Below are positions 24,703-33,726 of a DNA stretch of 55,791 nucleotides, one piece after another. The position numbers and the translations under genes were made by a program. The notes under the pieces were generated by a model. It saw only the letters and a list, made by a program, of their open reading frames with translations, did not search any database and was not told the origin of the DNA. Within the stretch, counting starts at the first letter, position 1. Each line of letters opens with the position of its first letter. This DNA comes from an uncultured Pelagibacteraceae bacterium (GTDB taxonomy: Bacteria > Pseudomonadota > Alphaproteobacteria > Pelagibacterales > AG-422-B15), in NCBI GenBank assembly GCA_902544525.1, contig CACCCN010000006.1, forward strand, positions 1 through 55,791, in the 5' to 3' direction.

Positions 24703-25136
24703 TTATAATTCTTTTTTTCTCTCTCCCAAGATCTTTTTTTACTGACCTCTCTTTTATCGTGACTTTTCTTTCCCTTGGCAAGTGCAATTTCTATTTTTGC
24801 AAAACCTTTTTTATTAAAAAAAATTTTTGTTGGGACTAGAGTTAAAGACTCTTTGTTTAATTTACCGATAATCTTTCTAATTTCTTTTCTGTTTAAAAGA
24901 AGTTTTCTAGGTCTAGTTTCTTCGTGATTAAGATAGGATGAATTACTATACTTTGAAAAGTGTGAATTAATTAAAAATAGCTCATTGCCTTCTTCTCTAG
25001 CGTATGACTCTGATATATTTACCCTGCCATTCCTTAAAGACTTAACCTCACTACCTTTTAATTCTATTCCAGACTCAAACAGCTCTAAGAATGAAAAATT
25101 ATAACGTGCCTTTCTATTTTGTGCTACTGTAGTCAA
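24699..25136 (-). CDS. smpB: SsrA-binding protein SmpB
   Basis: Partner of tmRNA in rescue of stalled ribosomes. The 145 residues have ARYNFSFLELFESGIELKGSEVKSLR (about 9-34), YAREEGNELFLINSHFSKY, RPRKLLLNRKEI and the basic C-terminal KGKKSHDKREVSKKRSWEREK, which reaches into the mRNA channel. Length is normal. It starts two bases after dapA, a common alphaproteobacterial pair. Confidence 0.96.
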   Translation of the reverse strand: MTTVAQNRKARYNFSFLELFESGIELKGSEVKSLRNGRVNISESYAREEGNELFLINSHFSKYSNSSYLNHEETRPRKLLLNRKEIRKIIGKLNKESLTLVPTKIFFNKKGFAKIEIALAKGKKSHDKREVSKKRSWEREKKNYK

Positions 25137-25138
25137 CT

Positions 25139-26014
25139 TTAGTCAATAAGCGAAGCATGTCTTAAAGCACTATCAATAGTCTCTTTAGTTTCTTTACTGA
25201 TAGTGGTTACAGGTAGCCTTACTTCCTCTGAACACAAGCCTAGAACAGAAGCGGCATACTTGACAGGTCCAGGACTAGATTCTAAAAATAATGCTCTATG
25301 CAATGGCATTAGCTGATCATTGATTATAGATGCCTCATAAAATTTTTTATCTATGCATAGATTTTGAAATTCTGAGCATAATTTAGGAGCAATATTTGAA
25401 GTTACAGAGATTGCCCCATGCCCACCATATGTCATAAATGCTAAAGTTGTTGAGTCATCTCCAGTTAATAAAATATAATCTTCTCCAACATCATTTTTTG
25501 TAGAATAAACTCTTGGAATATCTCCAGTAGCATCCTTTACTCCTATAATATTTTTTAATTTATAAAGTTTAGCCATTGTCTCATTGGTCATATCTATGAC
25601 TGATCTTCCAGGTATATTGTATATTACGATTGGAATATTTACTGAATTAGCTATTTCAGTGAAGTGCTGAAGCAAGCCTTCTTGTGATGGCTTATTATAA
25701 TATGGAGTTACTACTAATGCTGCGTCCGCCCCAGCTTTTTCAGCATGCTTTGTTAAATATATAGCTTCATCAGTTGAGTTGGAGCCAGTACCGGCTATTA
25801 TTGGAACTTTATTATTTGCTTGTTCAATACATACCTCGACTATCCTAATATGCTCATCGTGAGATAAAGTCGGAGACTCACCAGTAGTACCCGTTGGAAC
25901 CAATCCATGAGTACCAGAATTAATTTGGAAATCAATCAATGACCTAAAAGAAGCTTCATCAAATTTACCATTTTTAAATGGTGTAATTAGTGCTGTAAAA
26001 GAACCTTTAAACAT
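25139..26014 (-). CDS. dapA: 4-hydroxy-tetrahydrodipicolinate synthase
   Basis: First committed step to diaminopimelate and lysine: condenses pyruvate with aspartate semialdehyde. The 291 residues have GTTGESPTL (42-50), VTPYYNKPSQEGL (102-114), the Tyr of IYNIPGRS (131-138) and the Schiff-base Lys160 in IIGVKDATGD. It is divergent from slt with 82 bases between, and appears to be the first gene of a 14-gene minus-strand run. A weak TATAAC lies just before its ATG. Confidence 0.96.
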   Translation of the reverse strand: MFKGSFTALITPFKNGKFDEASFRSLIDFQINSGTHGLVPTGTTGESPTLSHDEHIRIVEVCIEQANNKVPIIAGTGSNSTDEAIYLTKHAEKAGADAALVVTPYYNKPSQEGLLQHFTEIANSVNIPIVIYNIPGRSVIDMTNETMAKLYKLKNIIGVKDATGDIPRVYSTKNDVGEDYILLTGDDSTTLAFMTYGGHGAISVTSNIAPKLCSEFQNLCIDKKFYEASIINDQLMPLHRALFLESSPGPVKYAASVLGLCSEEVRLPVTTISKETKETIDSALRHASLID

Positions 26015-26096
26015 ATATGTTATACTCTATCATTTTTAATTATTTAAAAAATATAAATCATAAATATACTCTCAAAACTATTAATTAATTCAATTT

Positions 26097-28247
26097 GTGA
26101 AGCAATCTGTAATAATACTACTATCTTTTCTAATTTTAAGCTTATTTAAAGCAGTGGCTGCTGAAGAAAGTGTTTATTTTGAACTTTCAAATCCTGAAAC
26201 TATTAATAAATTTGTATTAAATTTTCCTTCAAAGAAACCTGAAAAACCTTTTCTACTTTTACCTATTAAAAAACCAGAGGCTCCTCTTTTATCGAGAAAT
26301 CTATCTAATAAGGAGTTTAAATTACTAAATTTAGCTTTAGAGCAATCAAAAAAATGGAAATGGGAACGAGTATCAAATATTAAGAAAAATATCAAAGATC
26401 AAGACGCCTTAAATTTAATAGAGTGGATTCGTTATTATAATGGTGCTACTGATTTAACATTCAGTGATTACTCAAATTATATAATAAAAAATAATAATTG
26501 GCCTGAGATAGAAAAAATAAAGTTTCAGGCAGAATCTAAGATTTCTTATACAGACTCACCTTCTGATATTATAAACTATTTTGATGTTAATGAAGCTCAA
26601 ACAGGTTTAGGAAAAATTTATCTAGGAAATGCTTTTATGTCTGTTGGAAAAAGAGACATAGGAATAAATCTTATTCAAGAAGGATATGTAGATGGTAGAT
26701 TTGGCAGGGTAGATCAAAAAAATATTATTTATAAATATAAATCATTTTTAAATATCGAACATCACAAAAAAAGAATATCAAATTTACTATGGAATAAAAA
26801 ATATCGAACTGCTCAAAGATTGATTAAATATGTCGATAAAGATCACCAAAAACTTTACGAAGCAAGAATAGGTTTAATATCTTTTGCAGGAGGAGTAGAT
26901 GAATTAATTTCAAAGGTTCCAAAATATTTAAAAGATGACCCTGGACTTGTTCACGATAGAATCAACTGGCGAATTAAAAAGAAAAAGTTCTCATCGGCCC
27001 TAGACCTATTAACAAAGATAAATAAAACTAGCTCTCAAGACCTTGAGAGACCTGATAAATTCTGGAAATTAAAAAATTACTCTATTAGAAAATTAATTGA
27101 TGAGCGTAGATTTGACGAAGCCTACAGATTGACTATCAACCATGGACTAAAAACAAATGCTAATATTGCTGAAGCCGAGTGGATGGCGGGTTGGATTAGT
27201 TATTCATTTCTTAATGATCCATCCACCGCTTCTTTACATTTTAAAAATATTTATAAGGTTTCATCTAGACCTATTTCAAAAGCTAGAGGTTCTTTTTGGT
27301 TAGCAAAAACTTTTCAAGACCTTGGTCAAATAGAGTTGGCACAAAAATGGTTTTTAGAATCTTCAAATTATAATTTAACATTTTATGGCCAATTAGCTAG
27401 TGGCTATTTAGATACCAAATTAAAATTTGATGTGAACAGACACACTGAAAAAGTTGATCTAAATAATATAAACTCAGAAATGCTTAAAATTTATAGAACA
27501 ATTTACTTATTAGAAGAGCTTAAAGAATTTAAGATTATGAAAAAATTTATTTGGAGTATAGCAAAAGACGATAATACCATCGAAAGATTAAGAATTACTA
27601 AATTAGCGAAAAATTTAAATAGAGATGATTTTGCAGTTCAGGCTGGAAAACTAGTCTACTATGATACATTGCTATTTACCCCAGAAAGTTTTCCTTCAGT
27701 TAAAAGGCCTGAATTTGGAAAAATCATTTTTCCTCCACAACCTTTTATTCATTCTGTTATACGGCAAGAAAGTCAATTTGATCCAAAAGCAGGTAGCTAT
27801 GCGGGAGCAAAAGGTCTTATGCAAATAATGCCTTATACCGGAAAGAAACTTTCCAAAGGATTAAATCTAAAATACACAAAATCTAAATTAACAAGTGACC
27901 CAAAATATAATGTAATCTTAGGGAGTGCCTACTTAGATCAACTTTTGTCTATATATGATGACTCATACATATTAACCCTAGCAGCTTATAACGCCGGTTC
28001 GTCAAGGGTAAAAAGATGGATAGCTAGGTATGGAGACCCAAGAACAAATGACATTGATCCTATTGATTGGATTGAATTGATACCATTTAAAGAAACTAGA
28101 AATTATGTTCAGCGTGTAATGGAAAATATTCAAGTCTATGAATTTATGGAAAATAATTTTGAACCAAACTATTTTAGCTTAGATAATAATTTAATAAGAG
28201 GTAAAAGAAATATTACTAGAATTATAGAACCGATTTTAAAACCGTAA
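26097..28247 (+). CDS. slt: Soluble lytic murein transglycosylase
   Basis: Periplasmic enzyme that cuts peptidoglycan to give 1,6-anhydromuramyl ends. Of 716 residues, the first 22 are a signal peptide (hydrophobic IILLSFLILSLF, then AVAAEE). A long alpha-helical superhelix region (about 75-520) is followed by the catalytic domain with Glu558 in IRQESQFDP, AGAKGLMQIMP and LAAYNAGSSRVKRW. The start is GTG at 26097, chosen because it begins the signal peptide; no earlier in-frame start is obvious. Divergent from dapA, as is common in the class. Confidence 0.93.
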   Translation: MKQSVIILLSFLILSLFKAVAAEESVYFELSNPETINKFVLNFPSKKPEKPFLLLPIKKPEAPLLSRNLSNKEFKLLNLALEQSKKWKWERVSNIKKNIKDQDALNLIEWIRYYNGATDLTFSDYSNYIIKNNNWPEIEKIKFQAESKISYTDSPSDIINYFDVNEAQTGLGKIYLGNAFMSVGKRDIGINLIQEGYVDGRFGRVDQKNIIYKYKSFLNIEHHKKRISNLLWNKKYRTAQRLIKYVDKDHQKLYEARIGLISFAGGVDELISKVPKYLKDDPGLVHDRINWRIKKKKFSSALDLLTKINKTSSQDLERPDKFWKLKNYSIRKLIDERRFDEAYRLTINHGLKTNANIAEAEWMAGWISYSFLNDPSTASLHFKNIYKVSSRPISKARGSFWLAKTFQDLGQIELAQKWFLESSNYNLTFYGQLASGYLDTKLKFDVNRHTEKVDLNNINSEMLKIYRTIYLLEELKEFKIMKKFIWSIAKDDNTIERLRITKLAKNLNRDDFAVQAGKLVYYDTLLFTPESFPSVKRPEFGKIIFPPQPFIHSVIRQESQFDPKAGSYAGAKGLMQIMPYTGKKLSKGLNLKYTKSKLTSDPKYNVILGSAYLDQLLSIYDDSYILTLAAYNAGSSRVKRWIARYGDPRTNDIDPIDWIELIPFKETRNYVQRVMENIQVYEFMENNFEPNYFSLDNNLIRGKRNITRIIEPILKP

Positions 28248-28248
28248 G

Positions 28249-28342
28249 TGGCGGAGTGAGAGGGATTCGAACCCTCGTAACGGGTATAAGCCCGTTAAAT
28301 TCCTTAGCAGGGAACCGGTTTCAGCCACTCACCCATCACTCC
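28249..28342 (-). tRNA. tRNA-Ser (anticodon GCT)
   Basis: On the minus strand the acceptor GGAGTGA pairs with TCACTCC, the anticodon loop CTGCTAA lies between GTTCC and GGAAT, the long variable arm AACGGGC-TTATA-CCCGTT is typical of class II serine tRNAs, and the T-arm GAGGGTTCGAATCCCTC is standard. Discriminator G and encoded CCA complete the 94-base gene. It is next to the end of slt with one base between. Confidence 0.97.
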
Positions 28343-28372
28343 ACTTAATAATAGTAATTAATCTTTTTATCT

Positions 28373-29803
28373 CTAATTATCTAGTTTTTTCTTAACTATT
28401 TGGTTTAAAAGGCCTGGATTTGCTTTGCCTTTAGTAGCTTTCATAACTTCTCCAATAAAAAACCCAAGAAGTTTAGTTTTGCCATTTTTATATTTTTCAA
28501 CATTTTCAGGATTATCTTCTAAAACTTTATTGATAAATATTTCGATTTCAGAGGTATCACTAATCTGAACAAGGCCTTTATCATCAATTATATCTTTTAC
28601 CGATTTTTCTGAATTACACATTTCTTCAAAAACTTCTTTTGCTGCTCTATTGGAAATTGTCCCATTCTCTATTTCATCGATTAGCTCACCAAGCTGGCTT
28701 GAGCTAACAGGAGAATTTTCTATATTTAAGTTAAGTTTGTTTAATACTGCGAATAATTCACTTGCTACCCAAGAAACAGAAAGTTTAGAGCTTCTATTCT
28801 TTGCGACTTCCTCAAAAAATTCACTAATACGTCTGTCAGAAGTAAGAACCTCAGCATCATAGCCAGAAATTTTATAGAAATTAATAAATCTCAGTTTTTT
28901 TTCATCAGGTAATTCAGGCAATGATTTTTTTATTTTTTCTATCCAATCTTGCTCTAGCTGTAGTGGAAGTAAATCTGGGTCGGGAAAATATCTATAATCA
29001 TGAGCATCCTCTTTTGATCTCATAGATCTAGTCTTATTAGAAACAACTTCATATAACCTAGTTTCTTGTTTAACTTGCTCTCCCCTTTCAATTATTTTAA
29101 TTTGTCTATCTACCTCAAAATTGATAGCCGCACCAATATGTTTAAATGAATTTAAATTTTTTATTTCACATCTTGTACCTAATTCTTCCCCTTTTTTTCT
29201 CACAGATACATTTACATCTGCTCGCAAAGATCCTTGTTCCATATTGCCATCACATGTGTCTAAATACCTGAGAATTGATCTGACTTTTCTTACATATGCA
29301 ATAGCTTCGTCTGAAGACGACATATCTGGCTTAGATACTATTTCCATTAAAGCGATACCTGATCTATTTAAATCAACAAATGTTAAATTGGGATCTTGAT
29401 CATGCAAGCTTTTACCTGCATCTTGCTCAAGATGTAATCTTTCAATGCCAATAGTCTTGGTTATTCCTTCGATTTCAATCTCAACTGAACCTTCCCCAAC
29501 AATTGGATCCTTGAACTGTGAAATTTGATAGCCTTGGGGCAAGTCTTGATAAAAGTAATTCTTACGGTCAAATATTGATTTATTGTTGATCTTTGCATTT
29601 AACCCTAATCCAGATTTTATTGCCTGCTCGATACAAAATTTGTTAATAACCGGCAGCATTCCTGGCATTGCTGCGTCAACTAAACTTACCTGAGTATTTG
29701 GTGCAGACCCGAAATCTGTTGATGAGCTAGAAAAAAGTTTAGATTTTGAATTTACCTGGGCATGTATTTCAATACCTATTACAGTTTGCCAATCATCCAT
29801 CAT
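28373..29803 (-). CDS. gatB: Asp-tRNA(Asn)/Glu-tRNA(Gln) amidotransferase subunit B
   Basis: Subunit of GatCAB, which amidates mischarged Glu-tRNA(Gln) or Asp-tRNA(Asn). The 476 residues start with TVIGIEIHAQVNSKSKLF (8-25) and contain DLNRSGIALMEIVS, GTRCEIKNLNSFK, YRYFPDPDLLPL and the C-terminal tail domain ending in FFIGEVMKATKGKANPGLLNQIV. Three bases separate it from gatA. Its presence implies that glutaminyl- or asparaginyl-tRNA may be made indirectly in this organism. Confidence 0.97.
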   Translation of the reverse strand: MMDDWQTVIGIEIHAQVNSKSKLFSSSSTDFGSAPNTQVSLVDAAMPGMLPVINKFCIEQAIKSGLGLNAKINNKSIFDRKNYFYQDLPQGYQISQFKDPIVGEGSVEIEIEGITKTIGIERLHLEQDAGKSLHDQDPNLTFVDLNRSGIALMEIVSKPDMSSSDEAIAYVRKVRSILRYLDTCDGNMEQGSLRADVNVSVRKKGEELGTRCEIKNLNSFKHIGAAINFEVDRQIKIIERGEQVKQETRLYEVVSNKTRSMRSKEDAHDYRYFPDPDLLPLQLEQDWIEKIKKSLPELPDEKKLRFINFYKISGYDAEVLTSDRRISEFFEEVAKNRSSKLSVSWVASELFAVLNKLNLNIENSPVSSSQLGELIDEIENGTISNRAAKEVFEEMCNSEKSVKDIIDDKGLVQISDTSEIEIFINKVLEDNPENVEKYKNGKTKLLGFFIGEVMKATKGKANPGLLNQIVKKKLDN

Positions 29804-29806
29804 AAT

Positions 29807-31279
29807 CTATTTCCACCAACATTTTGGTTCATTTTTAAAATTTATTGAATCTTGAATATTCTTAGCTATGTTTAAAAGAAGTTGTTCTTCAAATGAATTT
29901 GTTATTAATTGCATGCCTACAGGTAGACCTTTTTTATCTAATCCAAATGGAATTGAAATTGCTGGTAATCCAGCTAGGTTAATCGGAACAGTAAAAATAT
30001 CATTTAAATAATTTTTAACAGGATCTTTTTCTTCTTTATCAATTGCAAATGCAGTATTGGGAGTTGCTGGTGTAAGGATTGCATTTACATCTTTAAAGAC
30101 GTTATCAAAGTCTTTTTTAATTAACGATCTAATTTTTTGAGCTTTTAAATAATAGGCATCATAATATCCAGACGATAAAACATAAGTGCCTATCATAATC
30201 CTTCTTTTTACTTCATCTCCAAATCCATCAGATCTTGTTGACTCATACATTTTAATAAGGTTTTTTTCATTAGTTCTTAATCCATATTTAACTCCATCAT
30301 ACCTTGAAAGATTGGATGAAGCCTCAGCAGGTGCAATGATATAATAAGCGGGAAGAGCTGTTTTGGTATGTGGCAAGCTTATTTCAATAATTTCAGCTCC
30401 ATTTTCAGAAAGAATTTTTTTTCCTTCATTCCAATAATTTTGAATTTCTAATGGCAGATCATCACTCATATACTCTTTAGGAATTCCTATTTTCAAATTT
30501 TTTACAGAGCTATTAAGATTTGAAAAATAATGCTCATTTGGTTTTTGTGAGCTGGTAGAATCTTTATTATCATGACCAGATATTGTTTGTAATAATATTG
30601 CAGCGTCTTCGACAGTCTTAGATATAGGTCCAGCTTGATCTAAAGATGAGGCAAATGCTATAGTTCCCCATCTAGAAACCCTTCCATAGGTTGGTTTCAA
30701 CCCAACTGCTCCTGTAAATGATGCGGGTTGTCGAATTGATCCTCCAGTATCTGTTCCAATGGAGGCAATACATAAATCAGCAGCTACCGAAGCTGCCGAG
30801 CCACCTGAAGAACCGCCAGGAACCAACTCTTCATCGCTATCAAGAGATTTCCAAGGATTAACAACAGGACCATAGAAACTTGTTTTATTAGTTGATCCCA
30901 TTGCGAATTCATCACAATTGAGCTTACCAAGAGTAATCGCACCTTTATTTATACAATTATTTGTTACTGTCGACTCATATGTAGGTATAAAATTTGAGAG
31001 AATTTTACTAGAAGCTGTTGTAAGGGTATCTTTAGTACAAAACAGATCTTTATAGGCAAGAGGTATGCCATCCATTGGGCCTATTCTATTATTTTTTGAA
31101 ACTCTATTATCCGTTTCTTTTGCTGCATGCACAGCTTTATCATGTGAAACTGTTATAAAACAATTTAATTTTTTTGAATCTTCAATTTTTTTTAAATAGC
31201 TATTAGTTATTTCTAGTGCTGAAACTTTTTTTTCATCAATAAGCTTTGATGCTTCCAATATTGTCAGATTATCCAACAT
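29807..31279 (-). CDS. gatA: Asp-tRNA(Asn)/Glu-tRNA(Gln) amidotransferase subunit A
   Basis: The glutaminase subunit that supplies ammonia to GatB. The 490 residues form an amidase-signature enzyme with the Ser-cisSer-Lys triad visible: Lys77 in AYKDLF, Ser157 in GGSSGGSAA and Ser181 in TGGSIRQPASF. Length is normal. It follows gatC with two bases between and precedes gatB with three, a single operon. Confidence 0.97.
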   Translation of the reverse strand: MLDNLTILEASKLIDEKKVSALEITNSYLKKIEDSKKLNCFITVSHDKAVHAAKETDNRVSKNNRIGPMDGIPLAYKDLFCTKDTLTTASSKILSNFIPTYESTVTNNCINKGAITLGKLNCDEFAMGSTNKTSFYGPVVNPWKSLDSDEELVPGGSSGGSAASVAADLCIASIGTDTGGSIRQPASFTGAVGLKPTYGRVSRWGTIAFASSLDQAGPISKTVEDAAILLQTISGHDNKDSTSSQKPNEHYFSNLNSSVKNLKIGIPKEYMSDDLPLEIQNYWNEGKKILSENGAEIIEISLPHTKTALPAYYIIAPAEASSNLSRYDGVKYGLRTNEKNLIKMYESTRSDGFGDEVKRRIMIGTYVLSSGYYDAYYLKAQKIRSLIKKDFDNVFKDVNAILTPATPNTAFAIDKEEKDPVKNYLNDIFTVPINLAGLPAISIPFGLDKKGLPVGMQLITNSFEEQLLLNIAKNIQDSINFKNEPKCWWK

Positions 31280-31281
31280 GA

Positions 31282-31569
31282 TTACTCTATAACTTTTGGT
31301 ACTACAAAAAATCCTAATTCACTCTCAGGAACATTTTTAAGAAGATCTTCATTTGATAAAGTATTTTCTGCGATGTCATCTCTTAAAATTAACTTTTGAT
31401 CAAGGGAATTGGATGTTGGGTCAATGTCCTCAGTGTTTATTTCTTTCAACTGATCAATAAATTTTAAAATAGATTTTAGATCTTTTTCTAAACTATTTAA
31501 TTGATTATCATTTACAGACAATCGAGCTAGTTTTGCTAGTTTAATTGTACTGTTTTTATCAAATTCCAT
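31282..31569 (-). CDS. gatC: Asp-tRNA(Asn)/Glu-tRNA(Gln) amidotransferase subunit C
   Basis: A small stabilising subunit of GatCAB. I place the start at the ATG at 31569, giving 95 residues that begin MEFDKNSTIKLAKLARLSV, the family N-terminus. The frame is open further upstream, but that part is hydrophobic, unlike GatC, and would overlap divergent ruvX. LEKDLKSILKFIDQLKEINTEDIDPT and a C-terminal ending FFVVPKVIE are typical. Confidence 0.95.
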   Translation of the reverse strand: MEFDKNSTIKLAKLARLSVNDNQLNSLEKDLKSILKFIDQLKEINTEDIDPTSNSLDQKLILRDDIAENTLSNEDLLKNVPESELGFFVVPKVIE

Positions 31570-31629
31570 ACTTAATTTAATGATTATCTTGTTATTAACA
31601 TTGTTAATTGTGATATATATTAGTAAATC

Positions 31630-32115
31630 ATGAGCATTGAAACAAAAAAAATCGAGGATATAAAAGAATTTAAGGAAATTATAGGAAATAATCAACGTAT
31701 AATGGGTTTAGATGTAGGATCTAAAAGAATTGGTATTTCAATCTCAGACCCTGAACTAAAAATTGCTATATCTCTGAAAACTATAAATAGAGATAAATCA
31801 ATAAAACTCTTCAATGATTTGAATAATGTTGTTCAAAAATTTAAAATTGGGGGTTTGATCTTTGGTATGCCATTAAATATGGATGGATCATTAGGTAAAA
31901 GCGCACAATCAGTAACAGACACGGCTTTATTAATTTCTCAAAATTTAAAAATTCCATATGGGTTTTGGGATGAAAGACTATCTAGTGTTGCTGTTGAGCG
32001 ATACTTTGAAAAACCAAAAAAAAGTCGAAAGAAAAATATGATAAATAAAAAAGAAATTGATAACTTGGCTGCAGCCTTTATTCTAGATGGTGCTTTACAA
32101 TATATTAATAACTAA
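31630..32115 (+). CDS. ruvX: RuvX/YqgF family RNase H-fold nuclease
   Basis: A putative Holliday-junction resolvase or 16S rRNA processing nuclease of the YqgF family. The 161 residues carry IMGLDVGSKRIGISISD with the first catalytic Asp28, the LIFGMPLNMDGSLG segment, YGFWDERLSSVAVERYF with the second acidic residue, and an IDNLAAAFILDGAL end. It has a short helical N-terminal extension before the domain. Divergent from gatC with 60 bases between; pyrB begins four bases downstream. Confidence 0.93.
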   Translation: MSIETKKIEDIKEFKEIIGNNQRIMGLDVGSKRIGISISDPELKIAISLKTINRDKSIKLFNDLNNVVQKFKIGGLIFGMPLNMDGSLGKSAQSVTDTALLISQNLKIPYGFWDERLSSVAVERYFEKPKKSRKKNMINKKEIDNLAAAFILDGALQYINN

Positions 32116-32119
32116 ACCT

Positions 32120-33058
32120 ATGCTGACAATAAATAATCTTCCAAAACTTTCAGTGCAAAATCTAAGCTCTGTTAAAGATCTAACAAAAGCTGATGTAATG
32201 TCAATTATAGAGGTGGCAAATCTTTTCAAAAAAAATAATAAAGAAAAAAATAAAAATATTCCAATCTTAAATGGAAGAACAATAATCAATTTATTCTTTG
32301 AACCATCAACTAGAACTCTGATATCTTTTGAAGTAGCCGCTAAAAGACTTGGGGCAGATATGATTAATATGAATATAGAAGGCTCTTCTCTGCGAAAAGG
32401 TGAAACATTAATAGATACTGCTGACACACTTAACGCAATGAATCCAGATTTAGTCATAATTAGACATGGATCGTCAGGCTCTATAAAAGAAATTTCTTCT
32501 CGACTTAAGTGTCCTATTATAAGTGCGGGAGAAGGCACTGAAGAACATCCTACACAAGCTCTTTTAGACGCATATACAATTCAAGATAATCAAAAAAAGT
32601 TTGAAGAAATAACTGTTTCAATTTGTGGCGATATTGAACATAGTCGAGTTGCTAGATCGAACTATCATTTATTAAAAAAAATGGGATCCAAAATAAGGTT
32701 TGTTACCCCAGATTATTTCAAGCCCAAAGATTTAGATTCCTTTGATGTTGAATATTTTGATAACTTAGAGTTAGGGATTGAGTCTGCAGATATTGTAATG
32801 ATGCTTCGAATTCAAAAAGAAAGAATAAACGATGTCAATTTACCTTCTATAGATGAGTACTTTAAACATTTTGGCTTAACACACAAAAAACTAACTAATG
32901 CAAAAAAGGATGTACTTGTAATGCATCCTGGTCCTATTAATAGAAACATAGAAATTGAAAGCTCATTGGCTGATGATTTGGATAAATCTGTTATAAATGA
33001 GCAAGTTGAAAATGGCGTTGCAGTTAGAATGGCCTGTCTAGCAGTTATGGTTAAATAA
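32120..33058 (+). CDS. pyrB: Aspartate carbamoyltransferase catalytic chain
   Basis: Second step of pyrimidine synthesis. From the ATG at 32120 it has 312 residues; an earlier in-frame ATG (32087) would overlap ruvX and adds a non-homologous stretch. Carbamoyl phosphate-binding EPSTRT (61-66), HPTQALLDAY and HPGPINRN are all present. No regulatory chain gene pyrI and no pyrC follows, although pyrC often comes next in this class. plsY starts four bases after its stop. Confidence 0.95.
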   Translation: MLTINNLPKLSVQNLSSVKDLTKADVMSIIEVANLFKKNNKEKNKNIPILNGRTIINLFFEPSTRTLISFEVAAKRLGADMINMNIEGSSLRKGETLIDTADTLNAMNPDLVIIRHGSSGSIKEISSRLKCPIISAGEGTEEHPTQALLDAYTIQDNQKKFEEITVSICGDIEHSRVARSNYHLLKKMGSKIRFVTPDYFKPKDLDSFDVEYFDNLELGIESADIVMMLRIQKERINDVNLPSIDEYFKHFGLTHKKLTNAKKDVLVMHPGPINRNIEIESSLADDLDKSVINEQVENGVAVRMACLAVMVK

Positions 33059-33062
33059 CTAT

Positions 33063-33641
33063 ATGTCTACAGCTCTAATCAGTATAATAATATCTTACTT
33101 GTTAGGCTCAATACCAAGTGGAGTAATAATTACTAAATGCCTCAACTTAGGTGAAATAAGAAATATTGGATCAGGAAGTACTGGTGCAACAAATGTTTTG
33201 CGAACTGGTAATTATCTTGCGTCAGCACTAACACTTTTTTTTGATGTTTTAAAGGCAATAGTTGCTGTTAAAATATGTCAATTTTTTTATCCAGATAAAT
33301 TTTTATTAACGGCCACCTTTATTTTAATTGGACATATTTTTCCGTTTTGGTTGAAAAACTTTAGCGGTGGCAAAGGGTATGCATCATTATTAGGTATTTT
33401 ATTGGCCTTTGATCTTTTATTATTCGTTATTGTAATATGCGCTTGGTCTATTGTTTTTTTGCTATTTAGAATATCTTCTTTATCTGCACTAGTAAGCATT
33501 ATTGCTTTGGTTATTGCCGCCTATAATATTCCTAATGTTCAGTACAAAGAAGTTTTTTTAATCGCAGGTCTCATAATTTTAATTTCTCACGCGAAAAATA
33601 TTTTAAAGCTCATTCAAGGTAAAGAGCAAAAGTTAAAATAG
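33063..33641 (+). CDS. plsY: Glycerol-3-phosphate acyltransferase PlsY
   Basis: Membrane acyltransferase that uses acyl-phosphate from PlsX to acylate glycerol-3-phosphate. The 192 residues have several membrane helices and the family motifs GSIPSG (15-20), GSGSTGATN (36-44) and GHIFPFWLKNFSGGKG (about 88-103). In the second motif Ser replaces the common Asn in GSGN. It follows pyrB after four bases. dprA, frequent between plsY and topA in this class, is missing. Confidence 0.95.
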   Translation: MSTALISIIISYLLGSIPSGVIITKCLNLGEIRNIGSGSTGATNVLRTGNYLASALTLFFDVLKAIVAVKICQFFYPDKFLLTATFILIGHIFPFWLKNFSGGKGYASLLGILLAFDLLLFVIVICAWSIVFLLFRISSLSALVSIIALVIAAYNIPNVQYKEVFLIAGLIILISHAKNILKLIQGKEQKLK

Positions 33642-33690
33642 AAAAATTTCCCTTAAATCCTGTAAATTAAAGCTCATGCAATGTCTTAAT

Positions 33691-33720
33691 TTGACAAAAT
33701 GAAATTTTTTAGCTTAATAA
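33691..33720 (+). promoter_or_regulatory. Candidate promoter of topA, possibly leaderless
   Basis: A perfect TTGACA (33691-33696) is followed after 18 bases by TAATAA (33715-33720), a weak -10. The topA ATG is at 33727, six bases further. No Shine-Dalgarno sequence precedes it. The spacing equals that of the ihfA and rplM promoters within one base. Confidence 0.4.
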
Positions 33721-33726
33721 GCCAAA

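Noticed and set aside
28230-28247. ACGGTTTTAAAATCGG near the slt end as a terminator for tRNA-Ser
   Set aside because: The arms are not properly complementary and no T-run follows.
31570-31695. Hydrophobic N-terminal extension of gatC
   Set aside because: The frame is open to 31695, but the added residues are unlike GatC and would overlap divergent ruvX; the family N-terminus begins at 31569.
32087-32119. Earlier start for pyrB overlapping ruvX
   Set aside because: Adds residues unrelated to the family; the ATG at 32120 sits four bases after the ruvX stop.
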